Source: an uncultured Algibacter sp.
Lineage (GTDB): Bacteria; Bacteroidota; Bacteroidia; Flavobacteriales; Flavobacteriaceae
Assembly: GCF_947495925.1 (NCBI RefSeq)
Contig: NZ_CANMAU010000003.1
Location: 434,001 to 498,000, forward strand
DNA length: 64,000 nt
Direction: 5' to 3'
Positions within the stretch are counted from its first letter, which is position 1. Each line of letters opens with the position of its first letter. A model generated the notes under the pieces. That model saw only the letters and a program-made list of their open reading frames with translations, was not told the DNA's origin and searched no databases. A program made the position numbers and the translations under genes. This document shows positions 1 through 11,492 of the stretch, piece by piece.

Positions 1-1
1 G

Positions 2-352
2 TTTGTAAGTGCTCCGATAACCTACGGTAGTACGTTTAAGTATGGCATTATTCCTATGACACCTAAAAATCTAAAAACAACAGTTTTAGTAGGTGAAGCG
101 TTGATGTTTAAATTCAAAATAACAAGTAATAATGCGAGTGAGGAAATGCGGTTAATAATAAGCAGTGGTTTGAGTCGTAAAACGATTAAGGTTTCTGCTT
201 TAGATTATAGAAATGGGTCTATTGAACTGAAATACCATTTTATAAAAAAAGGTAACTATAATATTCATTTTATGGTAAACAGCGATATTGTCGCATCTTA
301 TGCGGTTCATGCAGAAAAATTAAGAAAGCAAAAACATCTAGCTCAAAATTAA
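2..352 (+). CDS. C-terminal fragment of a larger protein (Ig-like fold suspected)
   Basis: The reading frame is open from the first bases of the window, so the start lies upstream and only about 116 residues are seen. The visible part is rich in alternating hydrophobic and polar residues typical of a beta-sandwich, ends with a strand pattern like GNYNIHFMVNSDIVASY followed by a basic tail (EKLRKQK), and has no transmembrane segment. The pattern resembles the C-terminal Ig-like module of transglutaminase-like secreted proteins of Bacteroidota, but no catalytic motif is visible here, so that family guess is weak. An ATG at 56 lies in frame, but the upstream codons are also good coding sequence, so it is unlikely to be the true start. 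The gene ends 80 bases before comM on the same strand. Confidence 0.6.
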   Translation, partial: FVSAPITYGSTFKYGIIPMTPKNLKTTVLVGEALMFKFKITSNNASEEMRLIISSGLSRKTIKVSALDYRNGSIELKYHFIKKGNYNIHFMVNSDIVASYAVHAEKLRKQKHLAQN

Positions 353-432
353 TTAAAATAGTATACCTGATTAAGGATAATTACTATATGTTTTAAATTA
401 CTTTTCTTACATTTATGCTGTAAAGAAAGAGT

Positions 433-1968
433 ATGCTTAAAAAAGTTTTCGCTAGTGCCGTATTTGGCGTAGAGGCTTCAACGATTACTGTTGAGGTAAA
501 TGTAGATAAAGGAATAGGATATCACCTAGTAGGATTGCCGGATAATGCTATCAAAGAAAGTAATTATAGAATAGCTGCTGCGTTGCAAAACAATGGATAT
601 AGAATTCCTGGAAAGAAAATAACAATTAACATGGCACCTGCCGATTTAAGAAAGGAGGGTAGCGCCTACGATTTAACCTTAGCTATTGGTGTTCTTTCTG
701 CTTCCAATCAAATTAAGGCTGATGATTTAGAAAAGTTTTTAATTATGGGTGAACTGTCTCTTGATGGCAGCTTACAGCCTATAAAAGGAGCTCTGCCTAT
801 AGCGGTCAAAGCAAGAGAAGAAGGTTTTAAAGGATTTATACTTCCAAAACAGAATGCCAAAGAAGCAGCTATAGTTGATAATCTGGAAGTTTATGGTGTT
901 GAAAATATAAAGGAGGTTATTAATTATTTTGATAAAGGAGAAGTATTAGAACAAACCATAATTGATACTCGAAAAGAGTTTGAAAAAAATCTTGATTTCC
1001 CTGAGTTTGATTTTTCAGATGTAAAAGGGCAGGAAGGCATAAAGCGTTGTATGGAAATTGCAGCAGCTGGCGGCCATAATATTATTTTAATAGGTCCGCC
1101 AGGAGCCGGTAAAACGATGTTGGCAAAACGGCTTCCGAGTATTTTACCTCCTATGACCTTGCATGAAGCTTTAGAAACCACAAAAATACATTCGGTTGTT
1201 GGTAGAGTAAAAGATACAGGGCTTATGGCACAACGGCCTTTTCGAAGTCCCCATCATACTATTTCAAATGTCGCTTTAGTAGGCGGCGGCAGTTATCCAC
1301 AACCTGGAGAAATATCATTGTCCCATAACGGTGTTTTATTTTTAGATGAATTGCCAGAATTTAAGCGCGAAGTTTTAGAAGTTATGCGTCAACCTTTAGA
1401 GGATAGAGAAGTCACCATTTCTAGGGCCAAATTTACGGTAACCTATCCATCATCATTTATGTTGGTGGCGAGTATGAATCCAAGCCCTGGGGGGTATTTT
1501 AACGATCCGGATGCTCCAGTAACATCTAGTCCTGCAGAAATGCAGCGGTATTTAGGTAAAATATCTGGCCCGCTATTGGATAGGATTGATATTCATATTG
1601 AAGTAACACCAGTACCTTTTGATAAATTAAGTGATGACAGAAAAGGAGAAACTTCTGTAGATATACGTAAACGCGTTACAAGGGCAAGAGGTATTCAAAG
1701 TAAGCGTTTTGAAACCTCTGAAAAAGTTCACTACAATGCGCAAATGAATGTGAAGCAAATAAGGAAGTATTGTGTGTTGGATAAGGCTTCAAAAGAACTT
1801 TTGAAAACGGCGATGGAACGTTTGAATTTATCGGCTAGGGCGTATGACAGGATCTTGAAAGTTTCTAGAACAATCGCTGATTTAGAAGGTTCGGACAATG
1901 TAAATGGCTCTCATATTAGTGAAGCGATTCAGTATAGAAGTTTGGATCGTGAGGGATGGCTGGGGTAG
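433..1968 (+). CDS. comM: YifB/ComM family Mg-chelatase-like AAA+ ATPase
   Basis: 511 residues, the usual family length. ComM is a hexameric helicase that promotes branch migration when incoming single-stranded DNA recombines during natural transformation; many non-competent bacteria also carry it. In order: an N-terminal ChlI/Lon-protease-like domain (about 1-180, with the typical GLPDNAIKES and NMAPADLRKEG stretches), an AAA+ core with Walker A GPPGAGKT at about 221-228 and Walker B GVLFLDELPEF at about 299-309, an arginine-rich sensor region (SPAEMQRYLGKISGPLLDR) and a C-terminal Mg-chelatase domain. The ATG at 433 gives the standard start MLKKVFASAVFGVEA. It stands alone as a transcription unit; no other competence gene is in the window. 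Confidence 0.96.
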   Translation: MLKKVFASAVFGVEASTITVEVNVDKGIGYHLVGLPDNAIKESNYRIAAALQNNGYRIPGKKITINMAPADLRKEGSAYDLTLAIGVLSASNQIKADDLEKFLIMGELSLDGSLQPIKGALPIAVKAREEGFKGFILPKQNAKEAAIVDNLEVYGVENIKEVINYFDKGEVLEQTIIDTRKEFEKNLDFPEFDFSDVKGQEGIKRCMEIAAAGGHNIILIGPPGAGKTMLAKRLPSILPPMTLHEALETTKIHSVVGRVKDTGLMAQRPFRSPHHTISNVALVGGGSYPQPGEISLSHNGVLFLDELPEFKREVLEVMRQPLEDREVTISRAKFTVTYPSSFMLVASMNPSPGGYFNDPDAPVTSSPAEMQRYLGKISGPLLDRIDIHIEVTPVPFDKLSDDRKGETSVDIRKRVTRARGIQSKRFETSEKVHYNAQMNVKQIRKYCVLDKASKELLKTAMERLNLSARAYDRILKVSRTIADLEGSDNVNGSHISEAIQYRSLDREGWLG

Positions 1969-2128
1969 AAATTCCACAAAATAAATATTAAAAACTCTTT
2001 TTCAGACACCATTATAAAGTTTATGTTTAATAACCTTCAAGTAAATATTAGTAATAAAATTCTTGATTATTGATTCTTATAAAAAAATAGACTAAGTTTA
2101 AAACCTGTTAATTTTAAGATTACTAAAA

Positions 2129-3820
2129 ATGAAAAAGTTTTTTATACTTATTATATCGCTAACCTCTTTACAACTATTTCATTCTTGTAAAGAAGAAAAA
2201 AAAGAAATTAGCAGCGCTAGCCTTACCCTACCTGCGCCAGATAAAAATAACGGAGACATTAGTTTGCCTAAAGATTTTGGAGCTCTAGTGGTTCATAATG
2301 GACTAGGAAAAATGGCAAGACATATAACGGTAAGAGATAATGGAGACATATATGTAAAAATGCTAAAAAAAGTAGATAATAATGGTATAATTGCTTTTAG
2401 AGATACTACTGGGAATGGAAAGTCTGACATTGTAAAAGAGTTTGGTAACTTCTCCGGTAGTGGTATAGATATTAACAATGGTTTTTTATACGCCTCCTCT
2501 ACAACAGAAGTTTATAGATACGCCCTTAAAAAAGACAGTTTACTACCAAACTTAGAGTCAGAATTAGTAATCTCTGGTTTTCCAAAACAAAATGATCATT
2601 CTTCTAAACCTTTTACTTTTGATGATAAAGGTAACATATACGTAACTGTAGGCTCTCCTTCTAACGCATGCCAAAAAGAAGCTCGTAGTCCTGGAAAAAA
2701 AGGAATGGACCCATGTCCTCATTTAGATTTACAAGCAGGAATTTGGAGTTTTAAAACTAATAAAACAAACCAGATTCACGGCAAAGATGGTTATAAATAT
2801 GCTACAGGTATACGTAACGCTATGGGACTTGACTGGAATTTTTCTACGAACAGTTTATATGCCATGCAACACGGCAGAGATCAACTACATCAATTATGGC
2901 CGGATTTATATACAAAAGAACAAAATGCGCAATTACCAGCCGAAGAATTTTTACAAGTAAATATGGGCGATGATTTTGGATGGCCCTTCTGTTATTTTGA
3001 TCAAAATAAAAACAAAAAAATGTTAGCTCCTGAATATGGAGGAGATGGCGAACAACAAGGAAGATGCGAAGGAATAAAAGCCCCTATTATGGCATTCCCT
3101 GGACACATGGCTCCAAACGATTTATTATTTTATACGGGAAACCAATTTCCAAAACGATATAGAAATGGTGCTTTTATAGTATTCCATGGTTCTTGGAATA
3201 GATCCCCTTTACCTCAAAAAGGTTTCTTTGTAGTTTTTGTTCCTATGAAAGATGGTAAACCGTCCGGTAAATGGGAAATTTTCGCCGATAATTTTGCTGG
3301 TATGGAAGAGGTTAAGAACCCTGCAGACGCTATAAATAGGCCAATGGGAATTGCGCAAGGTTCAGATGGATCTTTATATGTTACTTCTTCTGCCACCGGA
3401 AAAATATGGCGAATTATGTATTATGGCGAAAATTCTAACATAAAAAAAACTGTTATTACTTATAAGAAATCCGAAGAAACTACGGAAAAAATCACAGATA
3501 ATCCTAATGGAAAAAAAGTATACGATACCTATTGCTTAGCTTGCCACCAAGCTAATGGAAAAGGGGTAGAAGGCTTAAATCCTCCGTTAACAAATACAGA
3601 TTGGATTAAAGGCGACAAAAACGCTCTTATTGGGGTATTACTTAATGGTATGGCTGGAGAAAAAGTAAATGGAGAAGTCTATAGTAATGTAATGGCTGCT
3701 CATGATTTTCTAACTGACAAACAAATAGCCGATGTACTAACGTATGTACGTTCTAATTTTGGGAATGACTATAATAGTATTACAAAAGATGAAGTAAAAA
3801 AATTGAGAAACAATAATTAA
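2129..3820 (+). CDS. Sorbosone dehydrogenase family lipoprotein fused to a cytochrome c domain
   Basis: 563 residues. A type II signal peptide ends in LFHSC with the acylated cysteine at position 20, so the protein should be tethered to a membrane facing the periplasm or cell surface. Residues about 50-440 form a six-bladed beta-propeller of the PQQ-dependent glucose/sorbosone dehydrogenase superfamily (GSGIDINNG, YATGIRNAMGLDWN, MQHGRDQLHQLWP, GDDFGWPFCY). Residues about 460-555 are a class I cytochrome c: the haem motif CLACH begins at C469 and a late Met (NVMAAHDFLTDKQIADVL) can be the sixth ligand. The arrangement implies oxidation of a sugar or polyol with electrons passed to the attached haem. 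The substrate cannot be read from the sequence. It is monocistronic, with no PQQ synthesis genes nearby. Confidence 0.88.
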   Translation: MKKFFILIISLTSLQLFHSCKEEKKEISSASLTLPAPDKNNGDISLPKDFGALVVHNGLGKMARHITVRDNGDIYVKMLKKVDNNGIIAFRDTTGNGKSDIVKEFGNFSGSGIDINNGFLYASSTTEVYRYALKKDSLLPNLESELVISGFPKQNDHSSKPFTFDDKGNIYVTVGSPSNACQKEARSPGKKGMDPCPHLDLQAGIWSFKTNKTNQIHGKDGYKYATGIRNAMGLDWNFSTNSLYAMQHGRDQLHQLWPDLYTKEQNAQLPAEEFLQVNMGDDFGWPFCYFDQNKNKKMLAPEYGGDGEQQGRCEGIKAPIMAFPGHMAPNDLLFYTGNQFPKRYRNGAFIVFHGSWNRSPLPQKGFFVVFVPMKDGKPSGKWEIFADNFAGMEEVKNPADAINRPMGIAQGSDGSLYVTSSATGKIWRIMYYGENSNIKKTVITYKKSEETTEKITDNPNGKKVYDTYCLACHQANGKGVEGLNPPLTNTDWIKGDKNALIGVLLNGMAGEKVNGEVYSNVMAAHDFLTDKQIADVLTYVRSNFGNDYNSITKDEVKKLRNNN

Positions 3821-3878
3821 ATTTATTGAAAAGTATGAAGGCGTAAGGTATAATACAGAAAATGATGCTAACACTAGT

Positions 3879-4277
3879 GTGGAGGCAACCCTAAAGAATG
3901 TATTACCATTATTTGCCATAATAAATACTGATTTATTAGAATGGGACAGTAAAGTTTCCCATCCATGGATTGCAGAATTAAATATAAAGTATGATAGATC
4001 GAATTCTAATGGCATGCCTAATTCTGAGGATTATGAATTGTTAAATGTTATTGAAGACGAAATAATGAAGGCTATGAAAGATTCTGAAGGCTATCTAAAT
4101 AATGGTAGACAAACTGCAGATTCCGGTAGAACTATTTATTTTGCTTGCAAAGATTTTAGAAAACCATTCAAGATTTTCGATAATTTGAAGTCGAAACATA
4201 AAAATAGAATAGCTATAGATTTTGATATTTATAAGGATAAATACTGGAGATCTCTTGAGAGGTTTAGACTGTATTAA
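3879..4277 (+). CDS. DUF695-like protein, start uncertain, possibly 5'-truncated
   Basis: 132 residues from a GTG at 3879. The centre and C-terminus look like the DUF695 family: a hydrophobic strand LFAIINTDLLEW, an HPWIAELNIKYD segment, an acidic helix (LLNVIEDEIMKAM), and a C-terminal DKYWRSL close. Function of the family is unknown. Good coding sequence continues in frame upstream of the GTG (KFIEKYEGVRYNTEND) back to a stop at 3804-3806, inside the tail of the preceding gene, but there is no ATG, GTG or TTG in that extension. Either translation begins at the GTG within the domain, or a non-canonical start is used, or this is the C-terminal remnant of a longer gene. It follows the dehydrogenase by 58 bases on the same strand. 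Confidence 0.5.
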   Translation: MEATLKNVLPLFAIINTDLLEWDSKVSHPWIAELNIKYDRSNSNGMPNSEDYELLNVIEDEIMKAMKDSEGYLNNGRQTADSGRTIYFACKDFRKPFKIFDNLKSKHKNRIAIDFDIYKDKYWRSLERFRLY

Positions 4278-4317
4278 TCTTATGTTATTAATAAATTATA
4301 AAAATATCGTAATCTAC

Positions 4318-4336
4318 CACTAGTTTGTAACTAGTG
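4318..4336. repeat. REP-like palindrome CACTAGT-TTGTA-ACTAGTG
   Basis: A perfect inverted repeat with 7-base arms and a 5-base loop lies between the DUF695-like frame and the DUF6503 lipoprotein gene. Outside the perfect arms TACC on the left and GGTA on the right can pair after a small bulge. It has no following T-run, so it is not a standard terminator. Short palindromes of this kind in Bacteroidota are often REP-like elements; that identity is an inference because only one copy is seen in the window. Confidence 0.4.
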
Positions 4337-4424
4337 TCGGTAAAATTTTTAGAAAAAAACTAATATGGTATAACTGTACCGTTAAGTATTCCTCACTTTT
4401 ACGACTCATATTTAAAACCTAGTT

Positions 4425-5165
4425 TTGATAAAGAAAGTCATAGTAATATTTGTATTTACCTCACTTTTGGTTAATTGTAAAAGGGAACTTCAAGATGCAG
4501 ATGAGATTGTTCAAAAATCTATTGCGGTATCTGGTGGTAATACAATTAAAAGCACAACAATTAGCTTTGATTTTAGAGATAAACATTATAGAGCAGTTCG
4601 TGATAACGGACAGTTTCAACTAGAAAGAATATTCAAGGATTCTGTAAATAGTGTTAGAGATGTTTTGTCGAATGACGGATTTCTGAGGTTTATAAATAAT
4701 AAACCTTATGAGGTTTCTAAAGAGAAAGAAGAAAGTTATTCTGCTTCTGTTAATTCTGTACATTACTTTTCCGTATTGCCTTATGGTTTAAATAGTAAAG
4801 CTGTTAAGAAAAACTATTTAGGAAAAACGAATGTAAAGGGAACCGATTATCATAAAATTAAAATTACTTTTAGTGAAGATGGTGGTGGCGAAGATTTTGA
4901 AGATGTGTTTATTTATTGGATAGATACCGTGACTTTTAAAGTTGATTATTTAGCATATTCTTATGCAGAAAAACACGGTATAGGTTTGCGATTTCGCGAG
5001 GCATACAATGAACGTTTTATAGAAGGTATTCGATTTGTAGATTATAATAACTATAAACCAAAAGGGGATAATGTAGTTTTAGAACATTTAGATTCTAAAT
5101 TTGAAAATAACGGTCTAGAATTACTTTCAAAAATTGACTTAGAAAATATATTGGTCAAGGATTAA
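4425..5165 (+). CDS. DUF6503 family lipoprotein
   Basis: 246 residues from a TTG start, with a type II signal peptide ending LLVNC and the lipidated cysteine at 18. The mature part has the features of DUF6503, a Bacteroidota envelope family of unknown function: an early helix (EIVQKSIAVSGG), then repeated antiparallel strands with hydrophobic/aromatic alternation (TISFDFRDKHYRAV, VFIYWIDTVTFKVDYLAYSY, IRFVDYNNYKP). The fold class is probably a lipoprotein beta-barrel or half-barrel of the LolA/LppX kind, which is inference. No ATG lies near the signal peptide; the TTG places the positively charged KK just before the hydrophobic core. It is monocistronic. Confidence 0.75.
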   Translation: MIKKVIVIFVFTSLLVNCKRELQDADEIVQKSIAVSGGNTIKSTTISFDFRDKHYRAVRDNGQFQLERIFKDSVNSVRDVLSNDGFLRFINNKPYEVSKEKEESYSASVNSVHYFSVLPYGLNSKAVKKNYLGKTNVKGTDYHKIKITFSEDGGGEDFEDVFIYWIDTVTFKVDYLAYSYAEKHGIGLRFREAYNERFIEGIRFVDYNNYKPKGDNVVLEHLDSKFENNGLELLSKIDLENILVKD

Positions 5166-5318
5166 ACGCCATGTTTGACTCCTAGCTCACCAAAGTCTAC
5201 CAACTTTGGGAACAAATATTCCTAAATCAATTTTCATTCCTGAAAGCTTTCAATTAATAATCTTATTAAAAATCGAAAAAAAAGGTCAAAATTTAAAACT
5301 TATAGTTGGCAGATAGCT
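5166..5318. other. Non-coding spacer before the dispersed repeat
   Basis: This is the left part of a gap of about 350 bases between the DUF6503 and LamG genes. It is AT-rich and shows no coding frame. At 5165-5178 there is a 14-base word (AACGCCATGTTTGA) that recurs with one mismatch at 5332-5345 inside the repeat element, suggesting a partial or rearranged copy of the same element. Nothing else was recognised. Confidence 0.5.
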
Positions 5319-5452
5319 GCGTTAGGGATTGAACGGCATGTTTGAAATCTCCGACGCAGGGGGAATTGAATAGAGAAATATTTATATTCATGAGTTCAAT
5401 AGTTTAAAATAGAAACCTAAGAATAAAGTCCGACCTCTTTTCGAGGTAACGC
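5319..5452 (+). repeat. Dispersed intergenic repeat, copy 1 (GCGTTA...TAACGC ends)
   Basis: The element begins with GCGTTAGGGATTGA and ends with the hairpin ACCTC-TTTTC-GAGGT followed by AACGC. The outermost six bases are inverted repeats of each other. The reverse complement of 61062-61136 has the same head (TGCGTTAGGGATTGA, 15 identical bases) and a matching tail (CCGCCCCCTTTGGGTAACGC against CCGACCTCTTTTCGAGGTAACGC), but a different and shorter middle. Shared ends around variable centres, always between genes, suggest a small non-autonomous mobile or REP-type family. It carries no coding frame. Confidence 0.65.
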
Positions 5453-5518
5453 TCAAAAAAACCTTCTGAAAGTATACATAACATTTTCCGACATAAATTT
5501 ATAACTAATACACCAACG

Positions 5519-6493
5519 ATGTCTTTTTCTAAAATGGCTTTATACCTTGTGCTTTTTTTGAGCATAAGTATATCGGCACAAATTTCTGGGCCTAATTTGA
5601 TTTTGCATCTTAGGTTTGATGGGAATTCTCTTTCTGATAGTTCTACTTATAATCATACCGTTATTAATCATGAAACGAGTTTTACAACTGGAGTTGGAGA
5701 TTCGGGGTTGTTCCTTGATGGTACAAATCAGTATTTAGAGGTATCACATTCTATAAATTTGGAAATTTCGGGTAGGTTGACAATGAGTATGTGGTATAAG
5801 CATAAAACGCAAAACAACACGAATAGTTTTTACTCTTTGGTGGAGCAAAGTGCAAATGAGGATGGCGGGCATTCTAGATACGGTATGTGGATTATTGGTG
5901 ATGCTTTATGGATGTGTATTGAGCCTGATAGTTGCCCTGGTGACGGCGGACTTTGCCAGCGTTGTACTTCTGGAAATGTTTCTTTTGTAGAAGACCAATG
6001 GTACCATATTGCTGGGACTTATGATGGTCAGGTTCTGAAGATTTATGTGAATGGGCAACTTATTAGCGAGCAAGATTATGGAACGGATACTGGGATTTCG
6101 GTGAAGCCATATCCATTAACCATTGGTACAGATGTTTATGACCCAAACCCTGTTTATCTTAAGGGAAGCTTGGATGAAATTCAGTTGTATGATGTTGCTT
6201 TGACGGCGGCACAAATTAACCAGCTATACAATGAGTTTAATACGGCTAGTGTTTCGGAAAATAGTGTAAGTGTTTCTATGTATCCAAATCCAGCATCATC
6301 TATTATTTCTATTAGATCTTCGCTAAGATTTGATACTGCAAGTGTATTTAATTTAAATGGTCAGTTAATAAAAACTATTTCTATTGAAAACGAAATGGTT
6401 GATATTGGGTTTCTTAATTCTGGAATTTATTTGATGCGTTTATCAGAAGATGGCAATTCAAGTTTAGTTAAGCGATTGGTTGTTATTGATTAA
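5519..6493 (+). CDS. Secreted LamG-like jellyroll protein with T9SS type A sorting domain
   Basis: 324 residues. An N-terminal signal peptide ends near SISISAQ. Residues about 25-235 are a LamG/concanavalin-A-like jellyroll (LHLRFDGNSLSDSS, MSMWYKHK, WYHIAGTYDGQVLKIYVNG, GSLDEIQLYDVALT), a fold usually binding carbohydrate or other ligands. The last 75 residues are a Por/type IX secretion sorting domain (VSMYPNPASSIISI, VFNLNGQLIKTI, LNSGIYLMRL, KRLVVID), which should be cleaved at the outer membrane as the protein is exported to the surface. A cysteine-rich insertion (CPGDGGLCQRC) sits in the jellyroll. A second in-frame ATG five codons in gives an equally good signal peptide. The gene is isolated. 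Confidence 0.88.
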   Translation: MSFSKMALYLVLFLSISISAQISGPNLILHLRFDGNSLSDSSTYNHTVINHETSFTTGVGDSGLFLDGTNQYLEVSHSINLEISGRLTMSMWYKHKTQNNTNSFYSLVEQSANEDGGHSRYGMWIIGDALWMCIEPDSCPGDGGLCQRCTSGNVSFVEDQWYHIAGTYDGQVLKIYVNGQLISEQDYGTDTGISVKPYPLTIGTDVYDPNPVYLKGSLDEIQLYDVALTAAQINQLYNEFNTASVSENSVSVSMYPNPASSIISIRSSLRFDTASVFNLNGQLIKTISIENEMVDIGFLNSGIYLMRLSEDGNSSLVKRLVVID

Positions 6494-6536
6494 TTTAATA
6501 GCAAGGTGTAAAAGCTACTAATTTTGTAAAAGAATA

Positions 6537-7946
6537 CTAAAGCTTTACTTTAATGGTGTAAGTTCTTTTTATTAAGTTATAACCGTAGGTTGTTTTGTAA
6601 TATAAAGTCTCTTCTACAATAGTATCTGTAAAAGCATCTCCTTGCTTTATTATTTTTTCTTCTGTTTGCACAAACTTTCCTACTGCGCCGTCAATCCAGA
6701 CTTTATCATAAATTATATGGCGCCCGTTTTTAACAATAATTACTTGTTTTCGTGTTTTAGGGCCTTCTTTTAAAGCTTTGAAAGTTCTTTTAATATCTTT
6801 AGTTAGGCTATCGATGTTTTTAACACTTTCATTTTGTATGGCTGTAACTCCCATAGGGCTAAGTCTTATGAGCGTAGTCGTTCTTTTTTCCTGCTTGGGC
6901 TGCGGCTTAGGAACCGGCTTTTTAACTTTATTAGGATTTTCGGTACTAAGAATGTTGACCTTAAAAATTTCTGAAGCTGAGTTACATAATGAATTGAGCA
7001 AATTAGTAACTCCTTCTGCAATTAATACTCTATAATAGCTTGTGCTATTTATATTATTTACCGAAACACTATTATTATTTTCTCCTTCAATATTAATCCA
7101 ATCAAGACCATTACTGCTTTCTTGCCATTGATAGTAATGTTCAGAAAACACCGAGAAATCTGGGGTAGCAGAAAGCTTAGTAGAATAAGGCAGCTCATTT
7201 TTATATAATGAGATATTCGTTGTTTTTTTTACTTCATCCTTTATTATAACTGCATCTCCGCAGGTTTTAAATACGATATCGTCTATGGCCAAATCATTAC
7301 CGCATCCACCTCTACCATTATTGCGCATTTTTAAAATAACAGATGTTTGTCCTGATTTGGTTTTAAATACGAGTCCGTATTCTTGCCAATTTGGCGTATT
7401 CGTTCCATATATATCGTCTGTATCTCCACTTTTTAATAAGGTAGTACCGCTACTGTCCCAAATTTCAAAAGTTACATTTATAGGTAGTGCGCTACCATTT
7501 TTAAAGAAACCACATGGTGTATTATAAGAAGGAAATATGTTAATTAACCAAGCTGAAAATTCATAAGTTGTGTTTTCACATAAACCAGAAATAGGTGTTT
7601 TAAAAAACTCCCCTGGTTTATAACTTGCATTTACTATGAGTGATCTTCCACTAATATCTCCAGATGTATGGTCTCCTTCAGAAAACCAACCAAAATAATC
7701 AGAATTAGAAGATACTTTATATGTACCATCTGCCGGCAGACCTTTAGTGAATTTATAGGTTGTAGTGCCTGATGGTATTTTTACATCTCCTTTACCAGCA
7801 CCAAAGTCTTCAATAAAAATGGGGTCGCCAGAATTACCGGTGCAAAAGCCTAATTGCGCTTGTAAGGTTAAGCCTATAAAAAAGGGGAAGACTAGAAATA
7901 ATATTTTTAGATTCTTTTTAACTGCTTGTAAGTTTAGTTTTATCAA
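6537..7946 (-). CDS. Secreted Ig-like domain protein related to N-termini of flavobacterial surface proteins
   Basis: 469 residues with a signal peptide ending near LTLQAQ. After cleavage it starts with CTGNSGDPIFIEDFGAG, the opening common to large flavobacterial surface and gliding-motility-associated proteins. Residues about 30-235 form a galactose-binding/MAM-like beta-sandwich (TYEFSAWLINI, ITVIL-type strands, NDLAIDDIVFKTCG) with several cysteines. An Ig-like module follows (YYQWQESSNGLDW ... SYYRVLI). A proline/lysine linker (KKPVPKPQPKQ) leads to a C-terminal region of about 120 residues that I do not recognise. No type A or type B sorting domain is visible at the end, so its export route past the periplasm is unclear. 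It converges on the LamG gene. Confidence 0.7.
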   Translation of the reverse strand: MIKLNLQAVKKNLKILFLVFPFFIGLTLQAQLGFCTGNSGDPIFIEDFGAGKGDVKIPSGTTTYKFTKGLPADGTYKVSSNSDYFGWFSEGDHTSGDISGRSLIVNASYKPGEFFKTPISGLCENTTYEFSAWLINIFPSYNTPCGFFKNGSALPINVTFEIWDSSGTTLLKSGDTDDIYGTNTPNWQEYGLVFKTKSGQTSVILKMRNNGRGGCGNDLAIDDIVFKTCGDAVIIKDEVKKTTNISLYKNELPYSTKLSATPDFSVFSEHYYQWQESSNGLDWINIEGENNNSVSVNNINSTSYYRVLIAEGVTNLLNSLCNSASEIFKVNILSTENPNKVKKPVPKPQPKQEKRTTTLIRLSPMGVTAIQNESVKNIDSLTKDIKRTFKALKEGPKTRKQVIIVKNGRHIIYDKVWIDGAVGKFVQTEEKIIKQGDAFTDTIVEETLYYKTTYGYNLIKRTYTIKVKL

Positions 7947-7957
7947 AAAAATATTTT

Positions 7958-7994
7958 AAATGAGAGCATCCCTCTAAAAAGTCTGGTCTCATTT
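7958..7994 (-). terminator. Possible weak hairpin downstream of the beta-galactosidase
   Basis: Arms AAATGAGA (7958-7965) and TCTCATTT (7987-7994) are perfectly complementary across a 21-base loop. It lies 49 bases after the stop of the GH2 gene on the minus strand. There is no convincing T-run, so it may be an RNA-stabilising hairpin or a weak terminator. Confidence 0.3.
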
Positions 7995-8042
7995 ATGCTT
8001 ATCTGTTGGACGTTAAAAACTTACTCTTGTTACAAAAGTGTC

Positions 8043-11312
<3,270 letters not shown>

Positions 11313-11439
11313 TTATTTATGGTTTAATTAAGTGTACTACAAATATATTTATTAAAAAGTGGTTTTATGATGACCAAACACTTTTTGAACATAACATTTA
11401 GTTAAAATTAGGGTAACAAATGGTGTTAATTTATAATTA

Positions 11440-11471
11440 TTTGGGAATTCTTTTAAGGTAAACTACATTTA
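11440..11471 (+). promoter_or_regulatory. Candidate sigma-A promoter of the pxp operon
   Basis: TTTG at 11440-11443 is followed after 20 bases by TACATTTA at 11464-11471, one mismatch from the Bacteroidota TAnnTTTG -7 element, and lies 22 bases before the first ATG of the operon. Spacing matches the known flavobacterial promoter layout. Confidence 0.4.
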
Positions 11472-11492
11472 GCAAGTATTTAGTTTAAAATT

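Noticed and set aside
5165-5345. Two near-identical 14-base words (AACGCCATGTTTGA / AACGGCATGTTTGA) 167 bases apart, considered as an attachment-site pair
   Set aside because: No integrase, no tRNA and no cargo lie between or near them; more simply a partial repeat copy.
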